Source of the DNA: CADCWK01 sp964244115
GTDB lineage: Bacteria > Chloroflexota > Chloroflexia > Thermomicrobiales > UBA6265
DNA: 37,860 nucleotides
Direction: 5' to 3'
Assembly (NCBI GenBank): GCA_964244115.1
Contig: CAXTHM010000035.1
Location: 1-37,860 of the forward strand
The notes under the pieces were generated by a model. It was given only the letters and a program-made list of their open reading frames with translations, did no database searches and was not told the DNA's origin. This document shows positions 30,531 through 37,860 of the stretch, one piece after another (positions within the stretch are counted from its first letter, which is position 1; the number at the start of each line of letters is the position of its first letter). Made by a program: the position numbers and the translations under genes.

Positions 30531-33134
30531 TTGTCCAGCACCTCTTCGTCGGTCCCCGCGCCCCCGAGCGGGCCACCCTCCCGGCCTCCCGAACGACCGC
30601 CCCATCACCCCACGACCGATCCCGATGGTGACGACTCCGGGGGCGACCAGATCCTCCCGATCCGACAGATCCTGCGGCGGGAGGGCGTCCCGCTCGCGGT
30701 CCTCGTGGTGCTCGCCCTCCTGCTCGCCTGGAACCGGGCCGTCTACGACGTCTGGCTCGGTCGGCACGACATCCTGGCGCAGTGGGTGCCCTGGAACGAC
30801 CTCCTCGGCCAACTCCTGCGCTCCGGCAGCCTGCCGGGCTGGAACCCGTACCAGTTCTCCGGCGCGCCGTTCGCCGGCGACGCCCAGTCGGGTTGGATGT
30901 ACTTCCCGACGATGATCCCGTTTACGATCTGGGACGACCCGCTGGTCGCCTTCAAGGCCAAGATCGCGTTCGACCTGCTCTTCGCCGTGGTCACGACCTA
31001 TGCCCTCGCCCGGACGCTCGGCATCGGCGCGATCGGCGCGATGACGTCGGCGATCGTGTTCACGTTCGGCCCGCTGTCGTATCACGAGACCCACTGCTGC
31101 ACCGTCCGGAGCCTGGTCGCGCTCTGGATCCCGGCCGCGTTCCTCGGGGTGGAGCTCGCCCTCCGGGGCCGGAGCTGGCAGGTCCGGGCGATGGGGCTCT
31201 CGATCGGCGCCTTCGCCGTCAGCCAGGTCCTGGCCGGCTTCCCCGGGCAGGGCGCCCTCGATGCCTGCCTGCTGATCAGCGCCTGGGTGGTCTACCGCGC
31301 CGTCGTCGCGCCGCCGGTCGGCCGCCCCGCGTTCCGTCGCCGATCGATCGACATGGTCGTCACCGGCGTGGCCGTGATGTTCGGCGCTATCCTGCTCAAC
31401 CTCGCCGCCCTCTGGCCACGGGTCGAGGTCTACCTCCAGTCCACGATCGCGACCGACGGCTACGGCGACGTGATCGGTTACGACGTCGGGCCGTACGACT
31501 TCGCCGGGTTGCTCCGCCGGCTGATCGTCGACGCCCAGGGCAGCCGCGACGTCACCATCGCCGCCGGCGCGATCGTGCTCTGCCTGATGGCGCCGTTCCT
31601 CGCCCGGACCCGGTTCGGCGTCCCGTTCTTCACCGGCTCGACGCTCGCGATCCTGGCGCTGACCCAGGACGACACGCCGCTGCACTGGGTGCTCGGGCTG
31701 GTCCCGATGTGGACGGACCTGCACGTCCACAACGTCCCGATCGTGCTCTCGGTCCTGATGGTCGGGCCGGCGATCCTGGCCGGGGCGTCGGTCGACCGGC
31801 TCTGGTCGCTCCGGGGCCGGCTCCAGCGCGCGCCGCTGGTCTTCCTGCCGCTGATCCTGATCCTGATCGCCTACGCCTGGTTCCCGACGCGCGGCATCCT
31901 GATCACCCCCACGCCAATCGTCGCCGCGACACTGGTCACCCTGCTGGTCTGGCTGATCGTCGATGACCGCTGGAGTCTCAGGTGGCCAGGGATGACCCGG
32001 CTCTACCGCGCCCTGCCCGTGGCGATCATGGTCGTGGTCTACGTGCAGCCGATGGGGCTCGAGCTGATCGACGGAGCGACCGGCCAGTCCCGTCTGATCC
32101 GGGAATGGCAGGGGCAGTACACCCCGGACGAGGAAGCGGCCAGCGCGGCCGAGATCACGACGCGGACGACCGGTCCGGGCGGCGCAGGCGACTTCCTCCT
32201 GGCCCAACAGCGGACCGGCGGTCACTTCCGCTACGTCCACTACATCGGATCGGGCGCGGCCGACGACGATAACCCGCGCGGCCGCGGCACCTTCGTCCAG
32301 CGGCGCTACGAGGCCGGCACCCAGGCGGTCCAGGCCAACGGCCGCTCGATCTACCTCGGGATGTACGAGACCCAGAGCTACAACCCGGTCCAGCTCAGCC
32401 GCTACGCCGACCTGATGACGGCGATCAACGGCGCTCCGCAGGACTATCACTTCGCCGATGTCCTGCCCGATGCCAGCAACCTCGGCCTCATGGACGTCCT
32501 CAATGTCCGCTACATCCTGCTCGACGAGAGCCTGCCGAAGGACCGCGACGACATCGTCACCCTGACGGCCGGTCGCCAGATGGTCTACCGGGATGACCTC
32601 GTCAGTGTCTGGGACAACGCCGGCAGCCTCGGGGTCGGCTGGGTGACGCACCAGGTGGTCGCGACGACGCGCGAGGCGGCCCAGAACCGGATCAGTCAGA
32701 ACGGCTTCCGGCCGGACCGGGTCGCCGTGGTCGAAGGCGATCTACCGGCGATGTCCGAGCCGGCGACCCAGCCGACCAGTTCGGTCGCGATGTCCTCGTT
32801 CACGCCACAGCACGTCTCGTACGACGCGACGACGTCGGCCGACGGTTTCCTCGTAATGAGCGAGATCTACGAGCCGGGCTGGAAGGCGTACCTCGACGGC
32901 GAGGAGGTCGAAATCTACCCGACCGATGTCGCCCTGCGCGGCATCGCTCTCCCGGCCGGCGACCACATCGTCGATCTGCGCTACGAGCCGACCAGCCTCC
33001 GCGTCGGCTTCGCGGTCTCGCTCGTCGCCCACGTCCTGATGGTCGGCGTACTCATCGTTGCAGCCTGGACCGGACGGCGGCGGTCACGATGGCGAGGATA
33101 CCGGACGTCATTCAGTGGCGGCCGGAACGGGTAG
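30531..33134 (+). CDS. YfhO-like multi-pass membrane protein
   Basis: 867 residues. A Pro/Ser-rich cytoplasmic N-terminus (1-60) is followed by about 12 membrane segments to roughly residue 520, a large extracellular domain (about 520-840) and a last helix (about 825-850). Features of the YfhO/GT-C-like group: DILAQWVPWNDLLGQLLRSG with GWNPYQFSGAPFAGD after helix 1 (an acidic extracellular loop typical of lipid-linked sugar enzymes), and near the end EIYEPGWKAYLDGEEVEIY with LRGIALPAGDHIVDLRYEP, the family's C-terminal beta domain. It probably decorates envelope polymers with sugars; the specificity is unknown. The start TTG 30531 follows GAGTGAGG. Confidence 0.82.
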   Translation: MSSTSSSVPAPPSGPPSRPPERPPHHPTTDPDGDDSGGDQILPIRQILRREGVPLAVLVVLALLLAWNRAVYDVWLGRHDILAQWVPWNDLLGQLLRSGSLPGWNPYQFSGAPFAGDAQSGWMYFPTMIPFTIWDDPLVAFKAKIAFDLLFAVVTTYALARTLGIGAIGAMTSAIVFTFGPLSYHETHCCTVRSLVALWIPAAFLGVELALRGRSWQVRAMGLSIGAFAVSQVLAGFPGQGALDACLLISAWVVYRAVVAPPVGRPAFRRRSIDMVVTGVAVMFGAILLNLAALWPRVEVYLQSTIATDGYGDVIGYDVGPYDFAGLLRRLIVDAQGSRDVTIAAGAIVLCLMAPFLARTRFGVPFFTGSTLAILALTQDDTPLHWVLGLVPMWTDLHVHNVPIVLSVLMVGPAILAGASVDRLWSLRGRLQRAPLVFLPLILILIAYAWFPTRGILITPTPIVAATLVTLLVWLIVDDRWSLRWPGMTRLYRALPVAIMVVVYVQPMGLELIDGATGQSRLIREWQGQYTPDEEAASAAEITTRTTGPGGAGDFLLAQQRTGGHFRYVHYIGSGAADDDNPRGRGTFVQRRYEAGTQAVQANGRSIYLGMYETQSYNPVQLSRYADLMTAINGAPQDYHFADVLPDASNLGLMDVLNVRYILLDESLPKDRDDIVTLTAGRQMVYRDDLVSVWDNAGSLGVGWVTHQVVATTREAAQNRISQNGFRPDRVAVVEGDLPAMSEPATQPTSSVAMSSFTPQHVSYDATTSADGFLVMSEIYEPGWKAYLDGEEVEIYPTDVALRGIALPAGDHIVDLRYEPTSLRVGFAVSLVAHVLMVGVLIVAAWTGRRRSRWRGYRTSFSGGRNG

Positions 33135-33164
33135 TTCGCGGCGTCGGCCCAACGGCACGAAACG

Positions 33165-33749
33165 TCATCCGGCTGGCCGACGCCGAGCGATCAATCGATC
33201 CACCTCGGCGAATAGGGAGACCGGGTCGATCCGAAGTCCATCCATCACGCCGGACAGCAGCACTCCATCCGCGTCCGCCGTCCGCTCCTGGTAGAGACCG
33301 TCGGCGAGATCGTACGCCGACATGGTCCGGTGATCAGGATCGACCAGCCAGAATTCGCGGACGCCAAAGCGGGCGTACCGCATGGACTTGACGATCGAAT
33401 CGCGTGACCGGCTGGTGGGAGAGATGATCTCGACCGCGAGATCCGGTGCTCCATGGAAGCGACCGTCCACGATCTCGCCGGCATTGTCGTCCTCGATGTA
33501 GAGGAGGTCTGGCTGGAGCGCCTGGCCTTCCCCAAGGACCACATCGACCGGAGCCGTCAGGACGAGACCAACCTCATGCTCCGAGATCCAGTTCAGAAAG
33601 GAACGATTCATGAGCTGAGAGACGAGCTCATGGCGAAACGTTGGGGCTGCGGACACGACGATCTCCCCATCGATGAGCTCGTAGATGCGACCATCATCCG
33701 GCGTCGCCGCGAGGTCTTCCAGAGTGGCCGGACGAGTCTGAGCGACCAT
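33165..33749 (-). CDS. Uma2-family (DUF820) restriction-type endonuclease, copy 1
   Basis: 194 residues with the PD-(D/E)xK-like core of the Uma2 family: DDGRIYELIDGEIVV (E28 region), QPDLLYIED (P80, D81), DLAVEIISPTSRS (E107) and REFWLVDP. The function of this abundant family is unknown; copies are common in Chloroflexota and Cyanobacteria, often in multiples. ATG 33749 has GAGGAG 6 bases upstream. It is paralogous to the gene at 33801-34373, 51 bases upstream on the same strand. Confidence 0.9.
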   Translation of the reverse strand: MVAQTRPATLEDLAATPDDGRIYELIDGEIVVSAAPTFRHELVSQLMNRSFLNWISEHEVGLVLTAPVDVVLGEGQALQPDLLYIEDDNAGEIVDGRFHGAPDLAVEIISPTSRSRDSIVKSMRYARFGVREFWLVDPDHRTMSAYDLADGLYQERTADADGVLLSGVMDGLRIDPVSLFAEVDRLIARRRPAG

Positions 33750-33800
33750 GGGAATCTCCTCAGTGGCGATCGGCGACGTGACGATTCAACTGGAGAAAAG

Positions 33801-34373
33801 CTACTCGCTCCTGATGGAGCCATCAACCGCGGCGAAGACCGACGCAGGGTCGAGTCGAAGTCCGGTCAGCACACCGGACTCGAATACGCCGTCACCATCG
33901 GGGGCGCGGCCGACGTAGTGATCGCCGTCCAGTTCGAAGACGGAGATGGTCCGCAGGTCCGGGTCGGCCAGCCAGAACTCCCGGATTCCGGCCAGGGCGT
34001 AGCGCATGGGTTTCAACGTGGCGTCGCGGCCCCGGCTGGTGGACGAGATGATCTCGACCGCGAGGTCGGGACCGCCATGAAACCGCCCGTCCCGAACCCG
34101 TCCGGGGTTGTCCGGGCCGACGGAGATCAGATCAGGCTGCAAGGCGTTCTGCCCGTCGAGCACGATGTCGATGGGCACGGTCAGGGCGATGCCAGTCTCA
34201 TGCTCCACGACCCAGCCGTCGATCAGACGGTTGAGCATCCGGGAGACGAGCTGGTGTTCCCAGAGCGGAGTGGTAGAGACGATGATCTCCCCGTTGAGCA
34301 GCTCGTAAATGCGGCCGTCGTCCAGCGTGGCGTCCAGATCAGCGAGCGTGACGGTTCGGGTCACAGCGACCAT
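33801..34373 (-). CDS. Uma2-family (DUF820) restriction-type endonuclease, copy 2
   Basis: 190 residues, clearly related to copy 1 along the full length: MVAVTRTVTLADLDATLDDG versus MVAQTRPATLEDLAATPDDG, and the shared DGRFHG..PDLAVEIIS. Core motifs are QPDLISVGPD, DLAVEIISSTSRG and REFWLADP. Start ATG 34373 opens the conserved region but has no clear ribosome site; the frame continues upstream for 126 codons as a mirror of another gene. The pair looks like a local duplication, diverged enough to be old. Confidence 0.88.
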   Translation of the reverse strand: MVAVTRTVTLADLDATLDDGRIYELLNGEIIVSTTPLWEHQLVSRMLNRLIDGWVVEHETGIALTVPIDIVLDGQNALQPDLISVGPDNPGRVRDGRFHGGPDLAVEIISSTSRGRDATLKPMRYALAGIREFWLADPDLRTISVFELDGDHYVGRAPDGDGVFESGVLTGLRLDPASVFAAVDGSIRSE

Positions 34374-34409
34374 CGGCAGTTCGTTTCGACGAAGCCAACC
34401 GCTGAAGGG

Positions 34410-34450
34410 CCCCTCTCCATCCGCATCCAAAGATACGAGATGGGGAGGGG
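34410..34450 (-). terminator. GC hairpin after the GH4 gene
   Basis: Arms CCCCTCTCCATC (34410-34421) and GATGGGGAGGGG (34439-34450) pair with one wobble around a 17-base loop, starting 15 bases past the GH4 stop. No T-run follows on the minus strand. Confidence 0.4.
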
Positions 34451-34465
34451 GTTGGACCCGCTTCT

Positions 34466-35791
34466 TCAGTCGGCCGCAACGGCGGCGGAGACACTCGTGA
34501 AGTCGGGCAGGAACTCGCTGCCGTGGGCGTCGATCAGGTCGTCGACGAGGTGCCAGATCTGGTCGAGATCCAGTTCGGCGGCCGTGTGCGGGTCCAGCAT
34601 GGCGGCGTGGTAGACGCTGTCCCGGTTGCCCGTCTTGATCGCCTCGACGGTCAGCGCCTGGACGTTGACGTTGGTCTGCATCAGGGCGGCGAGGTGGGTC
34701 GGCAGCGCCCCGACGGAGGTCGGCTGGACCCCGTTGCGGTCGACCAGGCACGGCACCTCGACGCTCGCGCCCCGCGGCAGGTTCGAGATCAACCCGTCGT
34801 TCGGGACGTTGCCGTAGACGACGCGCGGCTCGCCGGTCTCCATGCTGTGGATGATCCCGGCGGCGTACTCATTGCTGCGGGACGTGCTGAGCTCGAACTC
34901 GCCCGCCTGGAGATCGGAGCGCAGGGTGTGCCACTTCGCGATCTGGTTCTCGCAGCGGCGGGGGTACTCGTCGAGCGGGATGTTGAACTGCTCGATCAGG
35001 TCCGGCCGGTCGCGCTTGATGAACCAGGGGACATACTCGCTGAAATGCTCGCTAGACTCGGTGACGAAGTAACCGGTCCGGCGCAGGACCTCGTAGCGGA
35101 CCTTGTTGTGGGGCGGCATCGTCCCGTCGGCGGCGATCCGCTGGAGATCCGGGTAGAGGTCGCGGCCCTGGTGGCGGAAATGGAGGTAGAACGCCATGTG
35201 ATTGATGCCGGCGGCGACGTAGTCGATCTCCGCGACCGGGATGCCGAGGTCCTTGGCCAGCTCGCCGGCCGTGCCCTGGACGCTGTGGCAGAGGCCGACG
35301 GTCTTGATCGACGTCAGCTCGCTCAGCGCCCAGCAGTTGATCGCCATCGGGTTGACGTACTGGAGCAGCGGCGCGTCCGGGCAGAGCTCCTCCATGTCCC
35401 GGGCGATGTCGACCAGGACCGGGACCGTCCGCAGCCCCCGCATGATCCCGCCGATCCCGAGGGTGTCGGCGATCGTCTGGCGGAGGCCGTACCCCTTCGG
35501 GATGTCGAAGTCGGTCATGGTCGCCGGCCGGTATCCACCGACCTGGATCATCGTCAGCACGTAACTGGCGCCGTCCAGCGCCTCGCGCCGGTCCAGCGTC
35601 GCGGTGACGCGGGTCGGCGCTTCCAGCTTCTCGACGGCTTTGCGGACGACCGCCTCGGTGGTGTCGAGGCGCTCCTGGTTGATGTCGTGGAGGGCGATCT
35701 CGCAGTCGCGCAGCTCCTCGTAGCTCAGGATGTCGCCGAGCAGGTTGAGGGCGAAGACGGTGCTACCCGCGCCGACGAAGGTGACTTTCAT
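34466..35791 (-). CDS. melA: GH4-family glycosidase, alpha-galactosidase (MelA) type
   Basis: 441 residues of glycoside hydrolase family 4, the NAD+- and Mn2+-dependent enzymes. VGAGSTVFALNLL (6-18) is the Rossmann loop, ALHDIN the acidic end of the next strand, QYVNPMAINCWA (144-155) follows, CHS at 168-170 holds the metal-binding Cys, and INHMAF is at 196-201. Both the CHS motif and GINHMA are typical of alpha-galactosidase and alpha-glucosidase members. ATG 35791 has GGAG at 8 bases; 45 further open codons upstream are not conserved. It lies downstream of two sugar ABC permeases on the same strand, which supports alpha-galactoside (or alpha-glucoside) uptake and hydrolysis. A MITE-like element lies in its upstream region. 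Confidence 0.92.
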   Translation of the reverse strand: MKVTFVGAGSTVFALNLLGDILSYEELRDCEIALHDINQERLDTTEAVVRKAVEKLEAPTRVTATLDRREALDGASYVLTMIQVGGYRPATMTDFDIPKGYGLRQTIADTLGIGGIMRGLRTVPVLVDIARDMEELCPDAPLLQYVNPMAINCWALSELTSIKTVGLCHSVQGTAGELAKDLGIPVAEIDYVAAGINHMAFYLHFRHQGRDLYPDLQRIAADGTMPPHNKVRYEVLRRTGYFVTESSEHFSEYVPWFIKRDRPDLIEQFNIPLDEYPRRCENQIAKWHTLRSDLQAGEFELSTSRSNEYAAGIIHSMETGEPRVVYGNVPNDGLISNLPRGASVEVPCLVDRNGVQPTSVGALPTHLAALMQTNVNVQALTVEAIKTGNRDSVYHAAMLDPHTAAELDLDQIWHLVDDLIDAHGSEFLPDFTSVSAAVAAD

Positions 35792-36126
35792 GCTTCCCGC
35801 TCCGGTGGTGGCCAGGGCCCGTGCCCGTGGTGGCCGACTACCGGAAAGTGTCGCAAACATCGGCCGATGTTGACACCACCCGGCGGTGCTGGTCGACGAA
35901 CGATCACAGGGCCTCGGACTGGACACTGCTGTTCAATCGGGGGCATGAGTGCCCGAAAACCGGGGGCTAAAGCCGCCCGGCTCAGGGGTGGTTTAGCAGA
36001 AATCGCCAAGTTCGCGAGCGCAGCTCCAATGGAACATAATTCAAATTTGGTCCGACGCGTTTGAAAATCACCCCTGAGCCGGGCGGCTTTAGCCCCCGGT
36101 CCACGGGACACTGAGCACACCTGACG
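35792..36126. other. Gap upstream of the GH4 gene
   Basis: 335 bases, no gene. Most of it is the inverted-repeat element at 35959-36100. The 167 bases between that element and the GH4 start show no clear promoter. Confidence 0.5.
35959..36100. mobile_element. MITE-like element with perfect 32 bp terminal inverted repeats
   Basis: The arms 35959-35990 and 36069-36100 are exact reverse complements over 32 bases (outer end ACCGGGGGCTAAAGCC). The 78-base interior is notably AT-richer (CATAATTCAAATTTGG) and codes for nothing. Outside the arms CCCG / CGGG and AGTG / CACT continue the symmetry imperfectly, to about 35947 and 36115. No clear target-site duplication was identified. This is a non-autonomous element or a large REP-type palindrome. 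Confidence 0.75.
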
Positions 36127-36426
36127 CTAGTCGGCCACCTCGGCGGGATCGACGATCTCGGCGACGATCTCCGGATCGACGGGGACCACCGCGACGATGG
36201 CCTTGCGGGCGATCAGCCAGACCTCCGTCGGCGGGACGACGACGTTCGGGGTGATCGTCAGGCCCTCGATCGGGGTGAGCGAGTCGATGACGGCGACGTT
36301 GACCATGGCCTCGGTCACGGTGGCGCCGTACTTGGCGGCGTAGCGGGCCAGCCCAGTCGCCAGGGTCATGTCGAGCGTGTCGGTGCGGCGGTCGATCGGG
36401 CCGAACATCATGTAGCTCTCGGACAT
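36127..36426 (-). CDS. Small conserved-looking hypothetical protein
   Basis: 99 residues starting MSESYMMFGPIDRRTDTLDM, with a mixed alpha/beta pattern (LATGLARYAAKYGATVTEAM, TPNVVVPPTEVWLIARK) and an acidic C-terminus. No signal peptide, membrane helix or known motif. ATG 36426 has AGGAG at 8 bases. It sits between the sugar permeases and the GH4 gene on the same strand, separated from malG by a 215-base gap with a strong inverted repeat. I cannot assign a function. Confidence 0.65.
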   Translation of the reverse strand: MSESYMMFGPIDRRTDTLDMTLATGLARYAAKYGATVTEAMVNVAVIDSLTPIEGLTITPNVVVPPTEVWLIARKAIVAVVPVDPEIVAEIVDPAEVAD

Positions 36427-36531
36427 CGGGCATTCTCCTGCGTGGGTCGCGTCGGGGCCGCGGTCACGCCTGACGCGACCGGCGCTCCGATGTGGGGATC
36501 GGACGACGTGTTCGCCCTCCCGGATCACACC

Positions 36532-36565
36532 GAACGCCCGGACCAGTTCTCCTGGCCGGGCGTTC
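36532..36565. repeat. Strong inverted repeat between the permease and the small hypothetical gene
   Basis: GAACGCCCGG (36532-36541) pairs with CCGGGCGTTC (36556-36565) and the stem continues CCAG/CTGG after one bulged A. On the minus strand it directly follows CATAAT (36571-36566), a near-perfect -10. It may be the terminator of the permease operon, or an operator or leader hairpin of the small gene. Confidence 0.55.
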
Positions 36566-36641
36566 ATTATGTCAGATCCATCTCCATGATACGCGGTCGA
36601 GGCAACCCATCCCGACCGTGAGACGAGGTGCCGATGTCGGG

Positions 36642-37532
36642 CTACTTGTTGCTGCCCATCGTCAGCCCCTGGATGAAGAAGCGCTGCAGGAAGACGAACA
36701 GGACGACTGTCGGGATCACCGCGATCAGCGTCCCGGCGAACAGCACGTTCCACTCCCGCTGGTACTGCCCGATCAACTGCGACAGCCCGGTCGTGACCGG
36801 CTTGAGATCGTCGGAGCGGACGAGGACCAGCGCCCAGAGGTAGTCGTTGAAGATCCAGGTGAACTCCAGCGTCGCCAGTGCCGCCAGGCTGGGCAGGGAC
36901 AGTGGCAGGACGTGCTGCCGCCAAAGCCGGAAGTCGTTAGCGCCGTCCATCTTGGCGGCATCGAAGATCTCGGTCGGGATCGTCCGGATGAAGTTCCGCA
37001 GGACGAAGGTGCAGAACCCGAGCTGGAAGGCGGTGTGGAAGATGATCAGCACCCAGTAGGTGTCGTAGAGGTTGAGCACGTTCGACAGCCGAAAGACCGG
37101 CAGCATCAGGATCTGGAACGGCAGCAGCGTCCCGCCGACGAACGTGAAGTAGATCAGCAGGTTGCCGCGGAACTTGTAGCGGGCCAGCGCGAACCCGGCC
37201 ATCGAGGACAGGGTCAGCGTGAGGAGCAGGACGGGCAGCGTAATGATGAATGAGTTCATCATGTACCGGCTCAACCCGCCCCGGTTCCATGCCTCACTGA
37301 AGTTGCTCCAGTGGAGCGTATCCGGCAGGGCCCACGGCCCGTCGGCGACGATGCTGTCGAGGTCGCGGAAGGCCGTGTTGACCGTCATCAGGATCGGAAC
37401 GAGCCAGATCAGCGTGAACGGGATCACGAAGACGTAGAACAGCAGGCTGAGCGGGTGGAACCGCCGCTTCTTCCTCGGCGTGTAGGGCGGGAGCGTCCCG
37501 CCCCCGGAGAGCTTCACTGTCGAGACCGCCAT
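36642..37532 (-). CDS. Carbohydrate ABC transporter permease (MalG/LacG type)
   Basis: 296 residues with six membrane helices. A cytoplasmic Lys/Arg-rich start (1-28) is followed by FYVFVIPFTLIWLVPILMTV. The EAA loop is EIFDAAKMDGANDFRLWRQH followed by VLPLSLP, which docks to the ATPase. The C-terminus QRFFIQGLTMGSNK is typical of MalG-class proteins (IxGLTxGAVK). ATG 37532 has AAGGAT upstream. It lies 49 bases behind the other permease; the binding protein and ATPase are outside the window. Confidence 0.94.
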   Translation of the reverse strand: MAVSTVKLSGGGTLPPYTPRKKRRFHPLSLLFYVFVIPFTLIWLVPILMTVNTAFRDLDSIVADGPWALPDTLHWSNFSEAWNRGGLSRYMMNSFIITLPVLLLTLTLSSMAGFALARYKFRGNLLIYFTFVGGTLLPFQILMLPVFRLSNVLNLYDTYWVLIIFHTAFQLGFCTFVLRNFIRTIPTEIFDAAKMDGANDFRLWRQHVLPLSLPSLAALATLEFTWIFNDYLWALVLVRSDDLKPVTTGLSQLIGQYQREWNVLFAGTLIAVIPTVVLFVFLQRFFIQGLTMGSNK

Positions 37533-37581
37533 CCGGGAGATCCTTTCCGAGCGCCTGTCGCGCCCCGTGCGGGTGCGACGA

Positions 37582-37860
37582 CTACGCGTCGGCTTCCTGT
37601 TCCTGCTTCACCATCCGGTAGAGGTACAGGAAGATGAAGCCCATCGAGATCATCATCAGGACGACGGCGATGGCGGCGCCATAGCCCATGTTGTAGTTGA
37701 AGAACGCCTGCCGGTACATCCACGTCGCCAGTACCTGGGACTGGTTGGCCGGTCCACCGGCCGTCATGACCTGGATCAGGTCGAAGGCGCGGAGGGCGTC
37801 GATGATCGAGATCACGATCACGATCACCGTCACCGGCGCCAGGGCGGGCAGGATGATGTC
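37582..37860 (-). CDS. Carbohydrate ABC transporter permease (MalF/LacF type), 3' part
   Basis: About 92 C-terminal residues; the frame is open to the window edge (DIILPALAPVTVIVIVISII). MTAGGPANQSQVLATWMYRQ and AFFNYNMGYGAAIAVVLMMI are the standard ending of the first permease of sugar ABC importers (TxGGPxxxT...YxxAF...G.AAA). The start and EAA loop lie outside. It would form the heterodimeric membrane channel with the MalG-type protein. Confidence 0.92.
   Translation of the reverse strand, partial: DIILPALAPVTVIVIVISIIDALRAFDLIQVMTAGGPANQSQVLATWMYRQAFFNYNMGYGAAIAVVLMMISMGFIFLYLYRMVKQEQEADA

Noticed and set aside
30459..32651. 730-codon open frame on the minus strand opposite the YfhO-like gene
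   Set aside because: Arg/Asp/Glu/His-rich mirror of membrane-protein codons; no recognisable motif, while the plus strand shows membrane helices and a family C-terminal domain.
1..37860. CRISPR arrays, tRNA or rRNA genes, phage genes
   Set aside because: No regularly spaced direct repeats, no rRNA-like sequence, no phage modules. No tRNA cloverleaf was noticed by eye, though a tRNAscan-SE run would be the proper test.

Overview
The window is GC-rich DNA (about two thirds G+C by eye) from a bacterium that I read as Chloroflexota, most likely Thermomicrobia/Thermomicrobiales. The grounds are strong G/C bias at third codon positions, secreted proteins with Thr-Pro-Ala linkers of the kind common in that group (for example residues 40-83 of the M28 peptidase), and a mix of short 'AGGAG' ribosome sites with GTG and TTG starts. 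The lineage is an inference from style, not a phylogeny.

Layout. 1-6.3 kb: obgE (cut by the window edge), rpoD and lysA on the minus strand, then a divergent ABC-F ATPase. 6.3-12.7 kb: coaE, a DsbA-like thioredoxin-fold protein, a decayed luciferase-like oxidoreductase, a secreted VWA protein with a recently duplicated C-terminal domain, mutY, and a divergent HAM1/RdgB-like pyrophosphatase on the minus strand. 12.7-15.3 kb: a DHA2-type MFS exporter with a TetR regulator downstream; two near-identical palindromic operators sit in front of the exporter. 15.3-21.0 kb (minus strand): the most interesting block, a cobalamin-riboswitch-led cluster. It encodes a secreted alpha/alpha-toroid (prenyltransferase-repeat) protein, a membrane-anchored protein with a transcobalamin-C-like (DUF4430) domain, an enlarged EcfT and a fused double EcfA ATPase. 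21.2-24.9 kb: an M28 peptidase, TauE/SafE plus DUF1634, and an MTA/SAH nucleosidase. 24.9-26.4 kb (minus): rpsP-khpA-rimM. 26.6-27.0 kb (minus): a small ORF behind a highly structured leader with its own good promoter. 27.2-33.1 kb: a TIM-family isomerase, glpK, a nucleoside 2-deoxyribosyltransferase and a large YfhO-like membrane protein. 33.1-37.9 kb (minus): two tandem Uma2 nucleases, a GH4 glycosidase, a small hypothetical protein and two sugar ABC permeases (the second cut by the window edge).

How the genes work together. The 15.3-21.0 kb cluster can be read as a vitamin B12 acquisition system. The two secreted proteins together contain the two domains of animal intrinsic factor/transcobalamin, here as two separate neighbouring genes. 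The ECF T and A subunits would energise uptake, and the riboswitch would shut the system off when cobalamin is plentiful. No S component is visible in the window. The GH4 glycosidase and the sugar permeases look like an alpha-galactoside (or related) uptake and hydrolysis locus.

Non-coding structure is rich. There are three copies of a ~95 bp dispersed repeat (8990, 17383, 28105), one of which is read through as the C-terminus of EcfT. There is also a MITE-like element with perfect 32 bp inverted ends upstream of the GH4 gene, a pair of related inverted repeats before coaE, and several strong GC hairpins without U-tracts after genes.
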